Origin: Physcomitrium patens
Lineage: Eukaryota > Streptophyta > Bryopsida > Funariales > Funariaceae
Assembly: GCF_000002425.4 (NCBI RefSeq)
Contig: NC_037264.1
Coordinates: forward strand, 8,786,886-8,850,885
Reading direction: 5' to 3'
Length of the DNA stretch: 64,000 nucleotides
The position numbers and the translations under genes were made by a program. Below the pieces are notes generated by a model. The model was given only the letters and a program-made list of their open reading frames with translations. It made no database searches and was not told the origin of the DNA. Below, one piece after another: positions 35,170-46,621 of the stretch; the stretch's first letter is position 1, and each line of letters starts with the position of its first letter.

Positions 35170-38100
35170 GAAAACGAGGATGCCCAGCCACAGTAGGAAC
35201 CGTGCGGCTGGACAATGAAATATCCCAACAACAATCAGGTTCCTTTCTTTCTGCCCAACCTGCACTTTGTTTTACAATCCCTCTGTTTATCGGCCCTCAA
35301 AAACTGAGAACCTTAGCACTACTAGACTCAGGAGCATCTGCTTGTTTTTTAGACGAAGAATTTGCAAAGCGTCATAAGATCCCTTTAGTACAAAAATCAA
35401 AACCTGTTCATGTTGAGGTCATAGATGGGCGACCTTTATTGTCTGGTAGCATCACCGATGAATCAAAACCTATTGAAGTAACGTTTAAAGACCATAGTAG
35501 TCATATTATTTTTAATATTATTAGAACTCCATCAAATCCTATTATTCTTGGTCTTTCTTGGTTGAAAAAACATAATCCATTGATAGATTGGAGGTTGCGG
35601 AAGATGACTTTTCCCACAAAACCACCCAAGAAAAAACCTAGTAAAAAACCTCAAAAAAAGAAATCCTTATTCATTGGAGCAAGAGCGTTTATAAGATCAT
35701 CTAAGGAAGGCACTCCATTTGTCATTTATGCGGCTCCAACTACCGAGGAGAAGATCTCAACAGCAAGTATACCGGAGCAATATAAAGATTTTGAAGACGT
35801 GTTTCAAAAGAAGAACGCCGACATACTACCGGAACACCGACCATATGATTGTGCCATAGACTTGCAAGAAGGAGCACAACCACCTTTTGGCCCAATCTAC
35901 AATCTATCGCAAACGGAATTGGCAGAGTTACGAAAGTACATCGACGAAAATCTAGCCAAGAACTTCATTCGTCATTCAAAATCATCAGCTGGAGCACCCA
36001 TCTTATTTGTGAAGAAGAAAGATGGATCATTACGGATGTGTGTGGACTACCGAGGCCTCAACAAGGTAACAAAGAAAAATCGTTATCCATTACCCTTGAT
36101 TTCTAGTCTCTTAGAATAACTTGGACGTGCGAAGATCTTTACAAAAATTGATCTAAGGGGAGCTTATAATCTCGTACGAATCAAGGAAGGAGATGAGTGG
36201 AAGACAGCATTCCGTACAAGGTATGGTCATTTCGAATATAATGTCATGCCTTTTGGTCTTACCAATGCTCCGGCGGTTTTCCAACATATGATGAATGACA
36301 TCTTTCGAGAACACCTCGACGATTTTGTTGTCATCTACTTGGACGATATTCTAATATTCTCTAAAAATGAGGAAGAGCATGAGGAGCATGTTCGTTTGGT
36401 CTTGGAGAAACTACGCAAGCGAGGACTATATGCCAAATTAGAAAAGTGTTTATTTCACCAGACGGAGATGGAATTTTTGGGATTCATTGCGACTACAGAA
36501 GGTTTGAAGATGGACCCCAAGAAAGTAGAAGCAATCATGTCTTGGGAGGTTCCGAAGACAGTTAGAGACGTACAATGCTTTCTTGGTTTTGCTAACTTCT
36601 ATCGAATCTTCATCAAGAATTATTCTCAAGTTGCTGCTCCTCTCACTCGATTAATATGCAAAGATAAGTTGGAATGGGGACCTTTGGCGGAGAAGGCGTT
36701 TCAAGATTTGAAGACAGCATTTACTACAGCTCCAATTTTGGTACATCCAGACTTTACAAAGGCCTTCTATTTAGAAACTGATGCTTCAGATTTTGCTTTG
36801 GGAGCTGTGCTTTCACAAATGAGTGAAGATAAGAAGCTCCATCCAGTTGCATTCTATTCTCGGAAGTTCTCTGCTGCTGAAATCAATTATGAGATCCACG
36901 ATAAGGAACTTCTTGCTATAGTGGATTCTTTCGAAGAATGGCGTCACTTTCTTGAAGGAGCTGCACATCCAGTAACCGTATATACAGATCACAAGAATTT
37001 GGAGTATTTCATGACGGCTCGAGTTTTAAATCGGCGTCAAGCTCGGTGGAATATGTCGCTGTCTAGATTCGATTTTGTTATCACTTATCGACCTGGAAGG
37101 CAACAAGGACTATCAGATGCTTTATCAAGGAGATCGTATCTTGCACCAAAGGCTGGAGAAGCAACCTTTGATCAATAATGTATAACGTTATTGAAGCCAG
37201 AGAGATTTCAACTTTGTACTACTATTGTATCATTTGATGCTGACTTCCTAAACCAGGTACGTGCTATGACCATTAAAGATTCAGTAGCCATTGATATCAA
37301 ACAACGTACCAATGACGACAAGTTCAAGGTGGAGGGAGATCTTTTATACTTTGAAGAGTGATTGTACATTCCAAAAGGACTAGCACGACTCCGAGTTCTT
37401 CAATCTCGCCATGATTTTCCAGCTGCGGGACATTTTGGATTCAACAAGACCTTGGAGCTTATTTCCCGAGATTTTTGGTGGCCCCAAATGTGGAAGGATG
37501 TGAAAGATTTTGTCCTCTCTTGTGACATCTGTTTAAGATCTAAGAATCCTCGGCATCGCCCTTATGGACTTCTACAGCCATTGCCAATTCCACGTCGACC
37601 ATGGTCTTCAATTTCTATGGACTTCATCACGGACTTGCCATCATCAAACTTATTTGACAGCATCTTTGTCGTGGTAGATCGGCTTACGAAGATGGCACAC
37701 TTTGTTCCTTGTAAGAAGACATCGTCCAGTGAAGTCACAGCAAGACTCTTTCTCGATAATGTGTATCGATATCATGGACTACCAGATGATATCATATCAG
37801 ATCGAGGTACCCAGTTCGTGTCAAAGTTTTGGAGATCTCTCTTTGGGATATTGAAAGTGGATATCAAACTTTCTTCAACTTTTCATCCTCAAACTGATGG
37901 CCAAACGGAACGGGTGAATCAAGTCTTGGAGCAGTACTTACGATGCAGCATCAACTATCAGTAAGACGATTGGACTGCATATCTACCGCTAGCCGAGTTT
38001 GCATATAACAACACCCTCCATGCGTCGACTCAACAAACACCATTCTTTTCCAACTATGGGTATCATCCGAAGCTTGATTTATTGAGTCCGTCAACAAATA

Positions 38101-38672
38101 ACAATCCAACAGCTGAAGGATTTGCGAAGCAACTATCAGAGCTTCAAACTATGTTGAAGCTTCAATTACAATCCGCTTAAGAATCCTATAAGACGTCTGC
38201 AGATAGATTTCGGAATCCAGCACCTACTTTCAAAGTTGGAGACAAAGCTTGGCTTCTTCGACAAAATATCAAGACCAAGCGACCATGTGATAAGTTGGAC
38301 TATCGAAGATTGGGACCATTTATCATCCAGAAGCAAATTAATCCAGTGGCATACGGGCTGGAGTTACCGGTTTCTATGAAGGTACATCTAGTCTTTCATT
38401 TTTCTCTGTTGGAACCTTATCGAGAGTCATCTTTTCCTGGAAGAGTGCAATGTCTGCCACCTAGTATTAAAATCGAGAACCACGAAGAATACAAGGTTGA
38501 AAAGGTATTGGATTCACGACGAAGGTAGAAAAAGTTAGAATATCTTGTTTATTGGTGCGGCTATGACATTAATGAGCGAACGTGGGAGCCAGGTGAAAAT
38601 CTTACGAATGCGCCACAAAAAGTACAGGAGTTTCATCAACGACATCCCGATAAACCTAAATCAATTCGATGA
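35154..38672 (+). pseudogene. pol of H: protease, RT, RNase H, integrase, chromodomain
   Basis: It lies in the -1 frame relative to gag and overlaps it by about 13 nt. Retropepsin: LLDSGAS with its catalytic Asp at 35325. RT: about 35800-36500, with [28 protein letters not shown] and YLDD (36336-36347). RNase H: about 36760-37130, with ETDASDF, NYEIHDKELLAI and YTDHKNL. Integrase: HHCC zinc finger at about 37390-37540, then the DDE core with [21 protein letters not shown] and QTDGQTERVNQ. The chromodomain is at about 38484-38640 (EYKVEKVLDSRRR, YLVYW, TWEPGENL). Stops are TAA 36117, TAA 37176, TGA 37359, TAA 37962, TAA 38178 and TAG 38526, mostly at sites where Gln or Arg is expected. There is no frameshift over about 3.5 kb. 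It would copy and integrate the element if intact. Confidence 0.9.
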
Positions 38673-38788
38673 TAGCTTCTTTCTGAAGCTTGTTCTCCCA
38701 ACAATATAAGAAAAGGGGAGAGCACCAACAAAATTCATAGTTGATGTAGTTATTTTCTCCAAGATAGATCGTAGTTTGGTCTTTTGAT

Positions 38789-39085
38789 ATGGATAGCCAA
38801 GAGATAGATACTATGCCAATCAGAGTATCACAACCGAGTAGCTCACGAAGGCAACCCCGAGATGAAGAACTACATGTACCATGACGACGACGGAGGATAC
38901 CCAGTAACCGATCACTAGTGATCGTATTTGAGATCGAGCCTGCTTACGACGGTCAACCAGAAGGCGTGTTTGCAGGACAATTTCACAATGAGGAGACGGA
39001 AGTTCATGCTTGGTCAGAAGTCGAAGGCGTGGACCACTACAGTTGGCTTCAAGGGTCGATGAACCACTTGCCTCATGAACAATAG
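38789..39085 (+). pseudogene. ORF3 of H, conserved accessory ORF with one stop
   Basis: The 98-codon frame starts 116 bp after the pol stop, in a third reading frame, with TGA at codon 32 (38882-38884, from CGA). The N-terminal third is Ser/Arg/Gln-rich; a basic patch (RRRR, codons 33-36) follows. The C-terminal half is acidic with LVIVFEIE (43-50), YDGQPEGVF (53-61), WS (75-76) and Y-x-W-L-x-G-x-x-N-H-L (84-94). The same succession (LVILLEV, NILFE, WS, YRWLRGPINHL) occurs in the ORF at 60462-60826 and in three more decayed copies. No signal peptide, membrane helix, zinc motif or protease motif is seen. It is not an env gene by length or content. I do not recognise the family. Confidence 0.7.
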
Positions 39086-39175
39086 TTGGAGTTCATAGCA
39101 GAAGTTATGTGACAGATCTTCATTTTCTTACGTTGGTACTGATCAACAACATTGCTTCTCAGAGACCTCGAAGCT

Positions 39176-39189
39176 AAAGGAGGGGGTGA
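39176..39189 (+). promoter_or_regulatory. Polypurine tract of H
   Basis: AAAGGAGGGGGTGA lies directly before the TG of the 3' LTR, where plus-strand DNA synthesis is primed. The element ending at 50857 has TTTAGAGGGGGTGAA in the same position. Confidence 0.85.
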
Positions 39190-39684
39190 TGTTAGAGACA
39201 TATTCCTTAGAACTTTCTAGAGAGAAGTTTCTAGAACCTTCTAGAAAACAAGCCTCTGGAACCTTCTAGAAGAGAAGCCGCTGGAACCTTTTAGAGAGAA
39301 GTTTCTAGAAGCTTCTAGAAAGGAAGTCTCTGGAACCTTCTAGAAAAGAAGTTTCTAGAAGCTTCTAGAAAAGAATCCCCTGGAACTTTCTAGAAGCTTC
39401 CTAGTTAATAGAAGTAGCTCGAGAAGTTTCTAGAACCTTCTAGAAAGGAAGCCTCTGGAACCTTTTAGAAGCTTCCTAGTTAATAGAAGTAGCTCGAGAA
39501 GCTTCCTAAGTAGGAGTATATATAGGGATCGAGGCTGAAGAGTTCTTCAGTCTCGACAACACATCTCTTGGAGTTCTAGCTCACCTTTCTGGTGTTGTTC
39601 TTGTACTCATCTGTTTAATCTAGTTCTGCCACTTCTTCTTGAACTTCTTGTTAGATTTCAAGTCTGTATTTTGTGTCCGTGACA
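39190..39684 (+). repeat. 3' LTR of H
   Basis: It is 495 bp, identical to the 5' LTR except at two transitions. It carries the same heat-shock array and a TATA box at about 39517-39524. Being outward-facing on its right side, it could drive heat-dependent transcription into E4 remnants to the right. Confidence 0.95.
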
Positions 39685-39863
39685 TATTGAGAGACTTTAT
39701 TCTTAAAAAAACTATATCTTTTTTAGATGATTATGATTATTAGAGATTATTTAAAATTTATTTAAGACTCTATTAGATTTTATAGGATTATTATTATATT
39801 TCTACTTACCTTCTACAATTAGGTGCTTGATGCATTCTCAAGTAAATCACACATAATAGAATA

Positions 39864-40220
39864 ATAAGTAGATAGCTTGTGGTATAAGTTAACGATATGG
39901 CACTCATATAAGACACTTGTCTTACAAATTAAGACATATGTCTTATAAATTAGAAATATATTGGAGGTCCTATAGAATATTATTATATAGTTTTTAATTA
40001 TATAGTATATATAGAAGTAAAAGTAAAGTCCTCTTTACTCTTATCAATGTCTTTTTCATTGTTAGTCTTGTTTCAAGACTTTCTAGTCTTCTTATCTTTA
40101 ATAATAGCTATTCAAGTTTAATATTATACCATCTTTGAGTGATTCTTTAGTCTCTTTGAATAATACAATTTTTTTTTTATCTTTCAATTCTTTAAAATTC
40201 ATGTCCCTCATAGTTTGACA
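39864..40220 (+). repeat. Remainder of the 5' LTR of E4
   Basis: It continues the LTR begun at 25248: AGCTTGTGGTATAAG, GGAGGTCCTATAGAATATTA, AGTATATATAGAAGTAAAAG, CTTTACTCTTATCAATG, AATAGCTATTCAAG and a TTCATGTCCCTCATAG end. Confidence 0.6.
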
Positions 40221-40420
40221 AGAGTATTAACTTATTATTCTTGTTTTATTTTAGAAGTGAGTGGATTATTGTTGTATTTTGAAGATTGTAAATTATCTAC
40301 TTTGAAATTAACTTTTAATTTTTTAAATATTGATTTTTTTCTTTAAAAAGAATAGAATACCTTTCTTTATAGAAATTTTTATTTAATATTAGAATTTATA
40401 GATTAGCTTCCTTTAATTTG

Positions 40421-43400
40421 ACTTGTGAATTTATTTGAGTCATTTATTGAAGGAAAAATTATAGATACTACTCATGATAGAAGTAAAAATAGATTTGCAA
40501 AAATTATAAATCTTCACGAGGTTATTAATACTTTTAGAGTTGAAATCTTACATATTTGTAATGTGAACCATGAAGGTGCTATTTCTTTGTCTATGAAAAA
40601 AAATTAAAAATAAGATTTAGATTTCTATACCAAAAAATTGTACAATTAAGAGAAGAAAGTAGATTACAATTGAATATGAAAAGCTTTATTTTTACAAATA
40701 TGAAGAAGGCAAGGATATCAAATTTGACAAAATAAGATCAAAGTTTCAAGGATTTCTACAACAAGTGAAGCTCTTTTTAAGATTGCATCCTTTTCAATAC
40801 CTTGACGAATTTGTTCAAGTTGGATTTATAGGTTCTATTTGTTTTAAAAAAATTTCACCTTAATTTATAATAGAAGTTTGTTTAGGACTAAAAAATCACA
40901 ATGTCTTTACTTTGTTAGATATAAAAGGTTCAGCTTGTTTTATAGATGAAGCTTTTGTTAAAAAATAAGAAATACCTTTAGTTCAAAAAATTAAACTTAT
41001 ACATATAGAAGTCATAGATGGTTGTTTGTTATCGTTTAAAGATATCATCTATGAAATAATTCTTTTAAATATAGTAACTAAAGATTATAATAGTTTAGTA
41101 ATATTTAATATGATTAGATTTTTTTTGTATTATTATGGCTAAAAAAGAATAACCCTCAATTAGACTAGATTTTTTATAACCTTGAATTTTTTTTGTTATT
41201 TAATTTAGGATTCTAATAGTTGAATAAAAATCCATAAATCCAATATATCTAAATTCTTATTAATAGATGCAAGAGCTTTCATCTATACTGTAAATGAAAG
41301 GTTATATTTTATTATATATGCCACATCTATTTTCGATGGAGAAAATATTTCATGTAGCATTCGAAACTAATATGAAGATTATCAAGACATTTTTGAAAAG
41401 AAGAATGCAAATATTTTTCTACAAAATCCTCTCTATGATTATTCTATTGATCTTCAAGGAGTTCAACCACCATTTGCACTAATCTATAGCTTATCATAAA
41501 ATGAGTTACTTACACTCAAGGAATGTATTCACAAGAATTTTGCTAAGAACTTCATATATTATTTTAAAACTCTTCATATGCTATTTTAAAGCTTCTATTT
41601 TATTTGTAAAGAAAAAAAAATAGATTTCTATGGATGTGTGTAGACTATCAAGGACTCAACAAGATTACCATAAAAAATAGGTATTAAAGAAGGAGATGAA
41701 TAAAAAACTATGTTTTAAACCAAGTATAAATATTTCAAATATAATATTATATATTTTTGACTCACAAATGTACCAACTATTTTTTAACATCTAATGAATG
41801 ATGTTTTTTGTGATTTTCTTGATAACTTTGTTATTTATTATCTAAACAAAATTTTAATCTATTTTAAGAACATAAAATAGCTTAAATTTTATGTTTGTTA
41901 TGCATTAAAATAACTAAAAAAAATAGGATTATATATCAAGATAGAAGAGTGTATATTTTATACTATTCAAATTGACTTTTTCAGATATATTATTTTAAAT
42001 GATGGAATTATGATAGATCTTAAGAAAATTTAGACTATTATAGATTGGAAGATCTTAAAAATAGTCAAAGATATGTAGTATTTTTTAAAATTTTCCAAAT
42101 ATTACTAGATCTTTATTAAAAAAAAAATCAAAGTAAAGCTCTTCTTATACATTTGATTTGTAAAGACAAATTTAAAAAAAATAAAGAAGTTGAAACATCT
42201 ATTGAAGCCTTAAAAATATCATTCATTTTTATACCAATCTTATATTGTATCAACTTTTTAAAGATATTTTTTACAAAAATAGATACATCAAATTTTTCTA
42301 TAGATGCAATATTGTCATAAATGAAAGAAAATGACAACCTTTACTTAGTAGTTTTTTATTCTAAGAAACTTTTAATAGCCAAGATCAACTATGAAATCCA
42401 CAATAAAGAGCTTCTTGTAATTATGGATTTATTTCAAGAATGGTGTCATTATCTAAAAGATACTTTCAATGTAGTCACTATGTATATGAATCACAAGAAC
42501 TTCAAATATTTTATGTTAGTATGTGTTTTGAATTATTGCAAAGTAAGTTGGAGGATGTCTTTATTAAGATATGATTTCAAGGTCACTTATTGATCCAAAA
42601 AAATAAAAAAATTTGTCAGATGTTTTTTTATATATTCCTATCTTGAATCAAATAAAAAAATATTATAGCTTTTGATCAAAAAAGAATAATTTATTCGAAA
42701 ATGGAGCATTTTTATCTTTAAAAAATAAAATCAACATTGACTATTGATTCAATCTTTTTCAAGTAAGTTCAATTGAGTATGTTGTTTGATCCTCTTGTTT
42801 ATAATATTAAGAATAACTCTTTTAAGTCTTATGATACTTCAAAATTTGAATTTAAAAATAATCTACTTTATTTCAAGAAACAATTATATTTCTACAAGAT
42901 AAAATATGATTACATGTTTTTAAGCTCAACACAATTTTTTAACAATTAAAAATTTTAATTACAACAAGATTTTGGAACTAATATCTAAAAATATTTAATA
43001 AATTCAAATATAAAAAATTAGTCAAAGACTCTGTACAATCATGTGATATTTGATAAAAATTAAAAATCCCTCAACAACAACCTTATAGACTTCTTTAATT
43101 ATAAATTAATTTTAAAAAAACTAATGTCTTTTTTTTCTATAGATTTTATTACGGATCTTCTAATCTCAAATTTTTATGATTTTATATTTTTAATATTAGA
43201 TTATTTTAGCAAGATAACATATTTTGTACCATGTACAAAATCTATTATGAGTAAAAAAAACAACTAAGCTTTTCTAAAATAATACTTATTATTTTTAATA
43301 GATTGCCTTAGGATATCATATGAAATAGAGATACTTAATTTATATTAAGATTTTGGAAAATTCTTTTTAAGATTTTAAAGGTAGACATAAAATTATCTTT

Positions 43401-44190
43401 GACTTTTTATCCTCAAATTAATAAACAAATAAAGCAACTAAACCAAGTTTTGGAGTTTTATTTGAGGTGTACCATTAACTATTAATAAGATGATTGGATA
43501 ACTTTTTTGCTATTGAAAAATCTTTTTTTTATAATAACATAATACATTATTTTATGCAATAAATATATTCCTTTATTAATTATAGTTATTATCTATAACT
43601 TGATGCTTTCAACTTCACAAAAATTAATAATCCTCTAACAAGAGATTTGACAAATTATTTATTTAAGCTACATACAATAATAAAGATATTATTAATAGAA
43701 GTTTAAAAATAATAAAAGACGAATTTAGATGCTTATTGCAAGGAAAAACTTTAATTCTACATTAGCAATAAGATATGGTTACTTTGTTGCAATATCAAGA
43801 TTAGTCGTCCATATGAAAAATTGAATTATTATAGACTTTGATCATTTCTTATTTGTGAATAAATCAATCTAGTTGCTTATTGATTACATTTATTAAAAGT
43901 TATAAAGATCTATCTCATATTCCATGTATTTCTTCTTAAATCATATAAGATAATAAATATCTTAGAAAGAAGACAAATGTTACTTCCTCTTATAAAAGTA
44001 GATAATAATCAAGAATTCAAGGAGTAAGAATTTTTAGAGTTAAGGTGGCATTGAAATTTATTGGAATATCTTATTCATTGGTATAGATATGATATTAGTG
44101 AATGTACATAGAGGTCAGCAAAAAATCTTGCAAATATAGCAAAAAAAGTTTTTTCTTTTCATCAACATCCATCAAAATCAAAATGAGAAA
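40421..44190 (+). pseudogene. Decayed gag-pol of E4
   Basis: gag: 40425-40607 is still open, and the core continues to about 40860 with FDKIRSKFQGFLQQVKLF and HPFQYLDEFVQVGF. Most of the gag C-terminus, including the knuckle, is deleted. Protease is at about 40880-41180 (LLDIKGSACFIDEAF, with DSG lost). RT: 41290-42110, lacking the [10 protein letters not shown] part. RNase H: 42240-42600, including a 90-codon open stretch with NYEIHNKELLVI and FQEWCHYL. Integrase: 42730-43560. Chromodomain region: 43900-44170. Differences from E3 are mostly C-to-T and G-to-A. Confidence 0.65.
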
Positions 44191-44283
44191 TAAATAAATT
44201 AAAAAAAAAAAATAGATCTAAAAAAGATATCATTTTATTTCTATCTTTATTTATAGTTTTTGTGTATTTATTATATTAATGAG

Positions 44284-44648
44284 ATAGAGAAAAAAAAATC
44301 AACAAATTCAACTCAAAAGCTATTATTTATTAATTTATTAAATAATAAATTATAATTCTCACAACTTTCAAGATGATATAATAGAAATGAAGATCTTCAA
44401 GAAATGCATATTCTTTCTTGAATAGAGGGCAAAATACAATACACTTGATATCACAACCTTGCATAAAACTTTTAATATTTAGTGATTTTATTAGAGGTAG
44501 GAACTACTTCTCATAGTATTTCAAATGTTTTATTTAAAAGGAGTTACAAAGGTCTTAACAATGATTAATTAATAAGGTCGTCTTTCATGCTAGTATGAGA
44601 TACTTTTGATGGTTGAAAGAACCTATGAACTAACTTCAAAGGAAATAA
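44284..44648 (+). pseudogene. ORF3 of E4, decayed
   Basis: It aligns with ORF3 of E1 and E3 from the former start (now ATA at 44284) to TAA 44646-44648. Preserved pieces are the SQ(L/P)SR-like and RNEDLQE segments, WYHNLA (Trp now a stop), YLVILLEVGTT, SNVLFKRSYKGLNN and WLKEPMN. One net base is lost near the end, and several stops are present. Confidence 0.55.
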
Positions 44649-44746
44649 AGATCAAAGTATGTGGCAAATAAAATTTTCCGCATTTTGGAATTTTTCAACA
44701 TATGATGATTATTCCTTGTAGTCCTTGTCTAAATAAGGAGGAATAA

Positions 44747-45278
44747 TATTAAATATATATATATATTTATTTAGATAAGAAGTATTAAGTAGAAAATAAA
44801 TATAAGTAGATATGATATTATCTTATGGTGTAGCTTTTTAGAAGTTTCATAGATATGTATTTGAATTTATACATATTTATAGATAATTGATAGGTTAAAA
44901 ACTTGACAAAAAACTAAGCCAAATGTCACACATGTGAATAATTTATGGTACAAGATAATAATATGGTACATATATAAGAAACTTGCCTTACAAGTTAAAA
45001 TATGTGTCTTGCAAATTAAACACTTATTGGAAGTCCTATAGAATGTCAGTATATAGCTTTTATTTAGATAGTATATATAGAGGTAAAAGTGAAGTCTTCT
45101 TTATTCTTATTAATACCTTTTAAAGCTTTAGTCTTATTTTAAGACTTTTTAGTCTTCTTATATTTAATAATAGTCATTTTAATTTAATATTATATCATCT
45201 TTGAATGATTTTTTATTTATTTGAATGACATAAGAATTTATTGATCTTTCAATTTTTTTTAAATTTATATCTTTGATA
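44747..45278 (+). repeat. 3' LTR of E4
   Basis: It is preceded by a purine-rich AAATAAGGAGGAATAA. It contains AGATAAGAAGTATTAAGTAG, AGTATATATAGAGGTAAAAG, CTTTATTCTTATTAATACC and a TTTATATCTTTGATA end, matching the 3' LTR of E3 position by position. Confidence 0.6.
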
Positions 45279-46620
45279 TAAGTAGGTTGAAAATTCGATC
45301 AATAAATTGGCCACATATTACACATGTTGACTACTTATGGTATAAATTGGTTACTTGGTGCATGCATTATAAATTAGATATGTATTGTATAAGTTTGATA
45401 CATGTTAAAAGACTTATAAAACATTATTATATAGCTTCTTAGTTATATAATATATATAGAAGCAAGAATGAGATCTACTTCATTATTATTAATATAATTC
45501 TTTCTTTTAGTCTAATTTCAAGAAATTTTAAGCTTTTATCTTTGGCAATAATTATTCCAAATTTTTCTTAAATTTACAAACTTTTTATTTTTTTATCATC
45601 TTTTTTTTATATACATCTTATTTTATTTATTTATATTTTTAAATTCTTTTTTTTTTGAAAAATTGAAAAAATATACTTATAATAAAAAAATGGTATTTTC
45701 TAAATTAAGAATATATTTAATTATTTATTAAGATATAAATACATTAAAAAATTTAGATTATTTACTTTTAAATTGATATTTTTTTTTATAATTTTCTTTA
45801 TTCTTAAGACTTATCTTTCATTTCTTATAAGTAATATTAGATAACTTCTTTTTGGTATATTATTATAAAAAATCTTGTTAAAATAAGGGTTGTAATAGCA
45901 AAAATGAAAAAAAAAATTAAGAAGTTGATGCTTGTGATGCATTAATTCAATTCACCACTACAAGGAACAATAAGATTTATTGGAAGTAAAGATATAGAAA
46001 TGATTGGATCCACTTTAATATCTATAATAAATCATATTACTTCTCCCATAATATAATATTATTCAACCATAACCACAAATATTAGAGAACCAAAAAGTTT
46101 TTTTCTAAGAAATTTTATGATATTAAATCAAAGCTTCAAGGATTATTCAATCACATATAATTGGTGATTAAGCTTTGACTTCAAATTTATCCATCTGAAA
46201 GATCAAAAGTTAGATTTATTAGAACATTACTTTCAAATTTAACTTTATTATAATTTTTATCATTTTTAAATGACATGATTTAAAAATAAATAATTTAGAG
46301 GTCTTTTGGCAAAATTTTAATTATATACAAAAGACATGATATAATTTGTATTGCAACTATAAAGATTTGTAATTTGCATAAAAATAATTGTTTAATATTA
46401 TTGTATTCTTCAAGCAAAATGGTATTAAACTTATCAACCAAATTTTCTATTGATTTCAATATAAATTAATTTCAAAGACATAAATTATAAAAAACTTCTA
46501 AAAAAGAAATAACACTCTTATAAAACTTAAAGAAATAAAATAAAAAAATAAAAACAAGATATATGATAGAAATTAAAATAAATAGTATTAAACATAATAA
46601 TATTAGAAATTCTTAAATTA
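45279..46620 (+). mobile_element. Chromovirus fragment E5 (partial LTR, leader, gag)
   Basis: It starts partway through a short LTR (AGTAGGTTGAAAATTCG...). It continues through AGTATATATAGAAGCAAG-like and GGCAATAATTATTCC, then an AT-rich leader and a gag core with EPKSFFLRNFMILNQSF..GLFNHI and a second part at 46190-46420. It is lost from about 46450. The order and spacing match E3, and the decay is heavy. Confidence 0.5.
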
Positions 46621-46621
46621 A

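Larger units (their letters stand above)
33396..39684 (+). mobile_element. Young chromovirus H, full-length Ty3/gypsy element with heat-shock-type LTRs
   Basis: This 6289-bp element has two 495-bp LTRs that differ at two positions, TG...CA termini and a perfect 5-bp target duplication TATTG (33391-33395, 39685-39689). The order is LTR, leader with stem-loops, gag, pol (protease, RT, RNase H, integrase, chromodomain), ORF3, polypurine tract, LTR. Its composition is far less AT-rich than the old copies around it. It sits inside the RT of element F. Premature stops in gag, pol and ORF3 make it non-autonomous despite its youth. Confidence 0.95.
25434..39863 (+). mobile_element. Long-LTR gypsy element F, nested host of four later insertions
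   Basis: The order is 5' LTR of family A (25434-28342), gag (28620-29640), protease and RT (30400-33395), a few RT codons after the young element H, then only the tail of a 3' LTR (about 39735-39863). RT fragments read like the gypsy lineage with SIHGLY/DLYSGYDQ-type and QGTTNS-type motifs, different from the chromoviruses here. Insertions inside F are a family-B solo LTR (27006-28329), a short solo LTR (29650-30176), a second family-B solo LTR (31173-32510) and H (33396-39684). The 3' half of pol is deleted. F is dead. Confidence 0.6.
25248..45278 (+). mobile_element. Chromovirus E4, old element split by element F in its 5' LTR
   Basis: The first 180 bp of a short chromovirus LTR (25248-25433) ends at ...GTATTGCACG, and the rest of the same LTR resumes at 39864 with AGTAGATAGCTTGTGGTATAAG. 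Everything between belongs to later insertions. After 39864 follow leader, gag, protease, RT, RNase H, integrase, chromodomain, ORF3 and the 3' LTR (about 44747-45278). Coding parts are AT-rich and full of stops. The reconstruction rests on LTR continuity across the 14.4-kb insertion. Confidence 0.65.

Noticed and set aside
34462..38884. Alternative genetic code in which TAA/TAG encode Gln
   Set aside because: TGA also occurs in the frames, at Arg sites, and other copies have CAA at the same places. Gag in H and E3 still ends at a shared TAG. Ordinary C-to-T mutation explains the pattern.
38789..39085. Envelope gene after pol
   Set aside because: The ORF is only 98-121 codons and has no signal peptide, membrane helix or cysteine-rich ectodomain.
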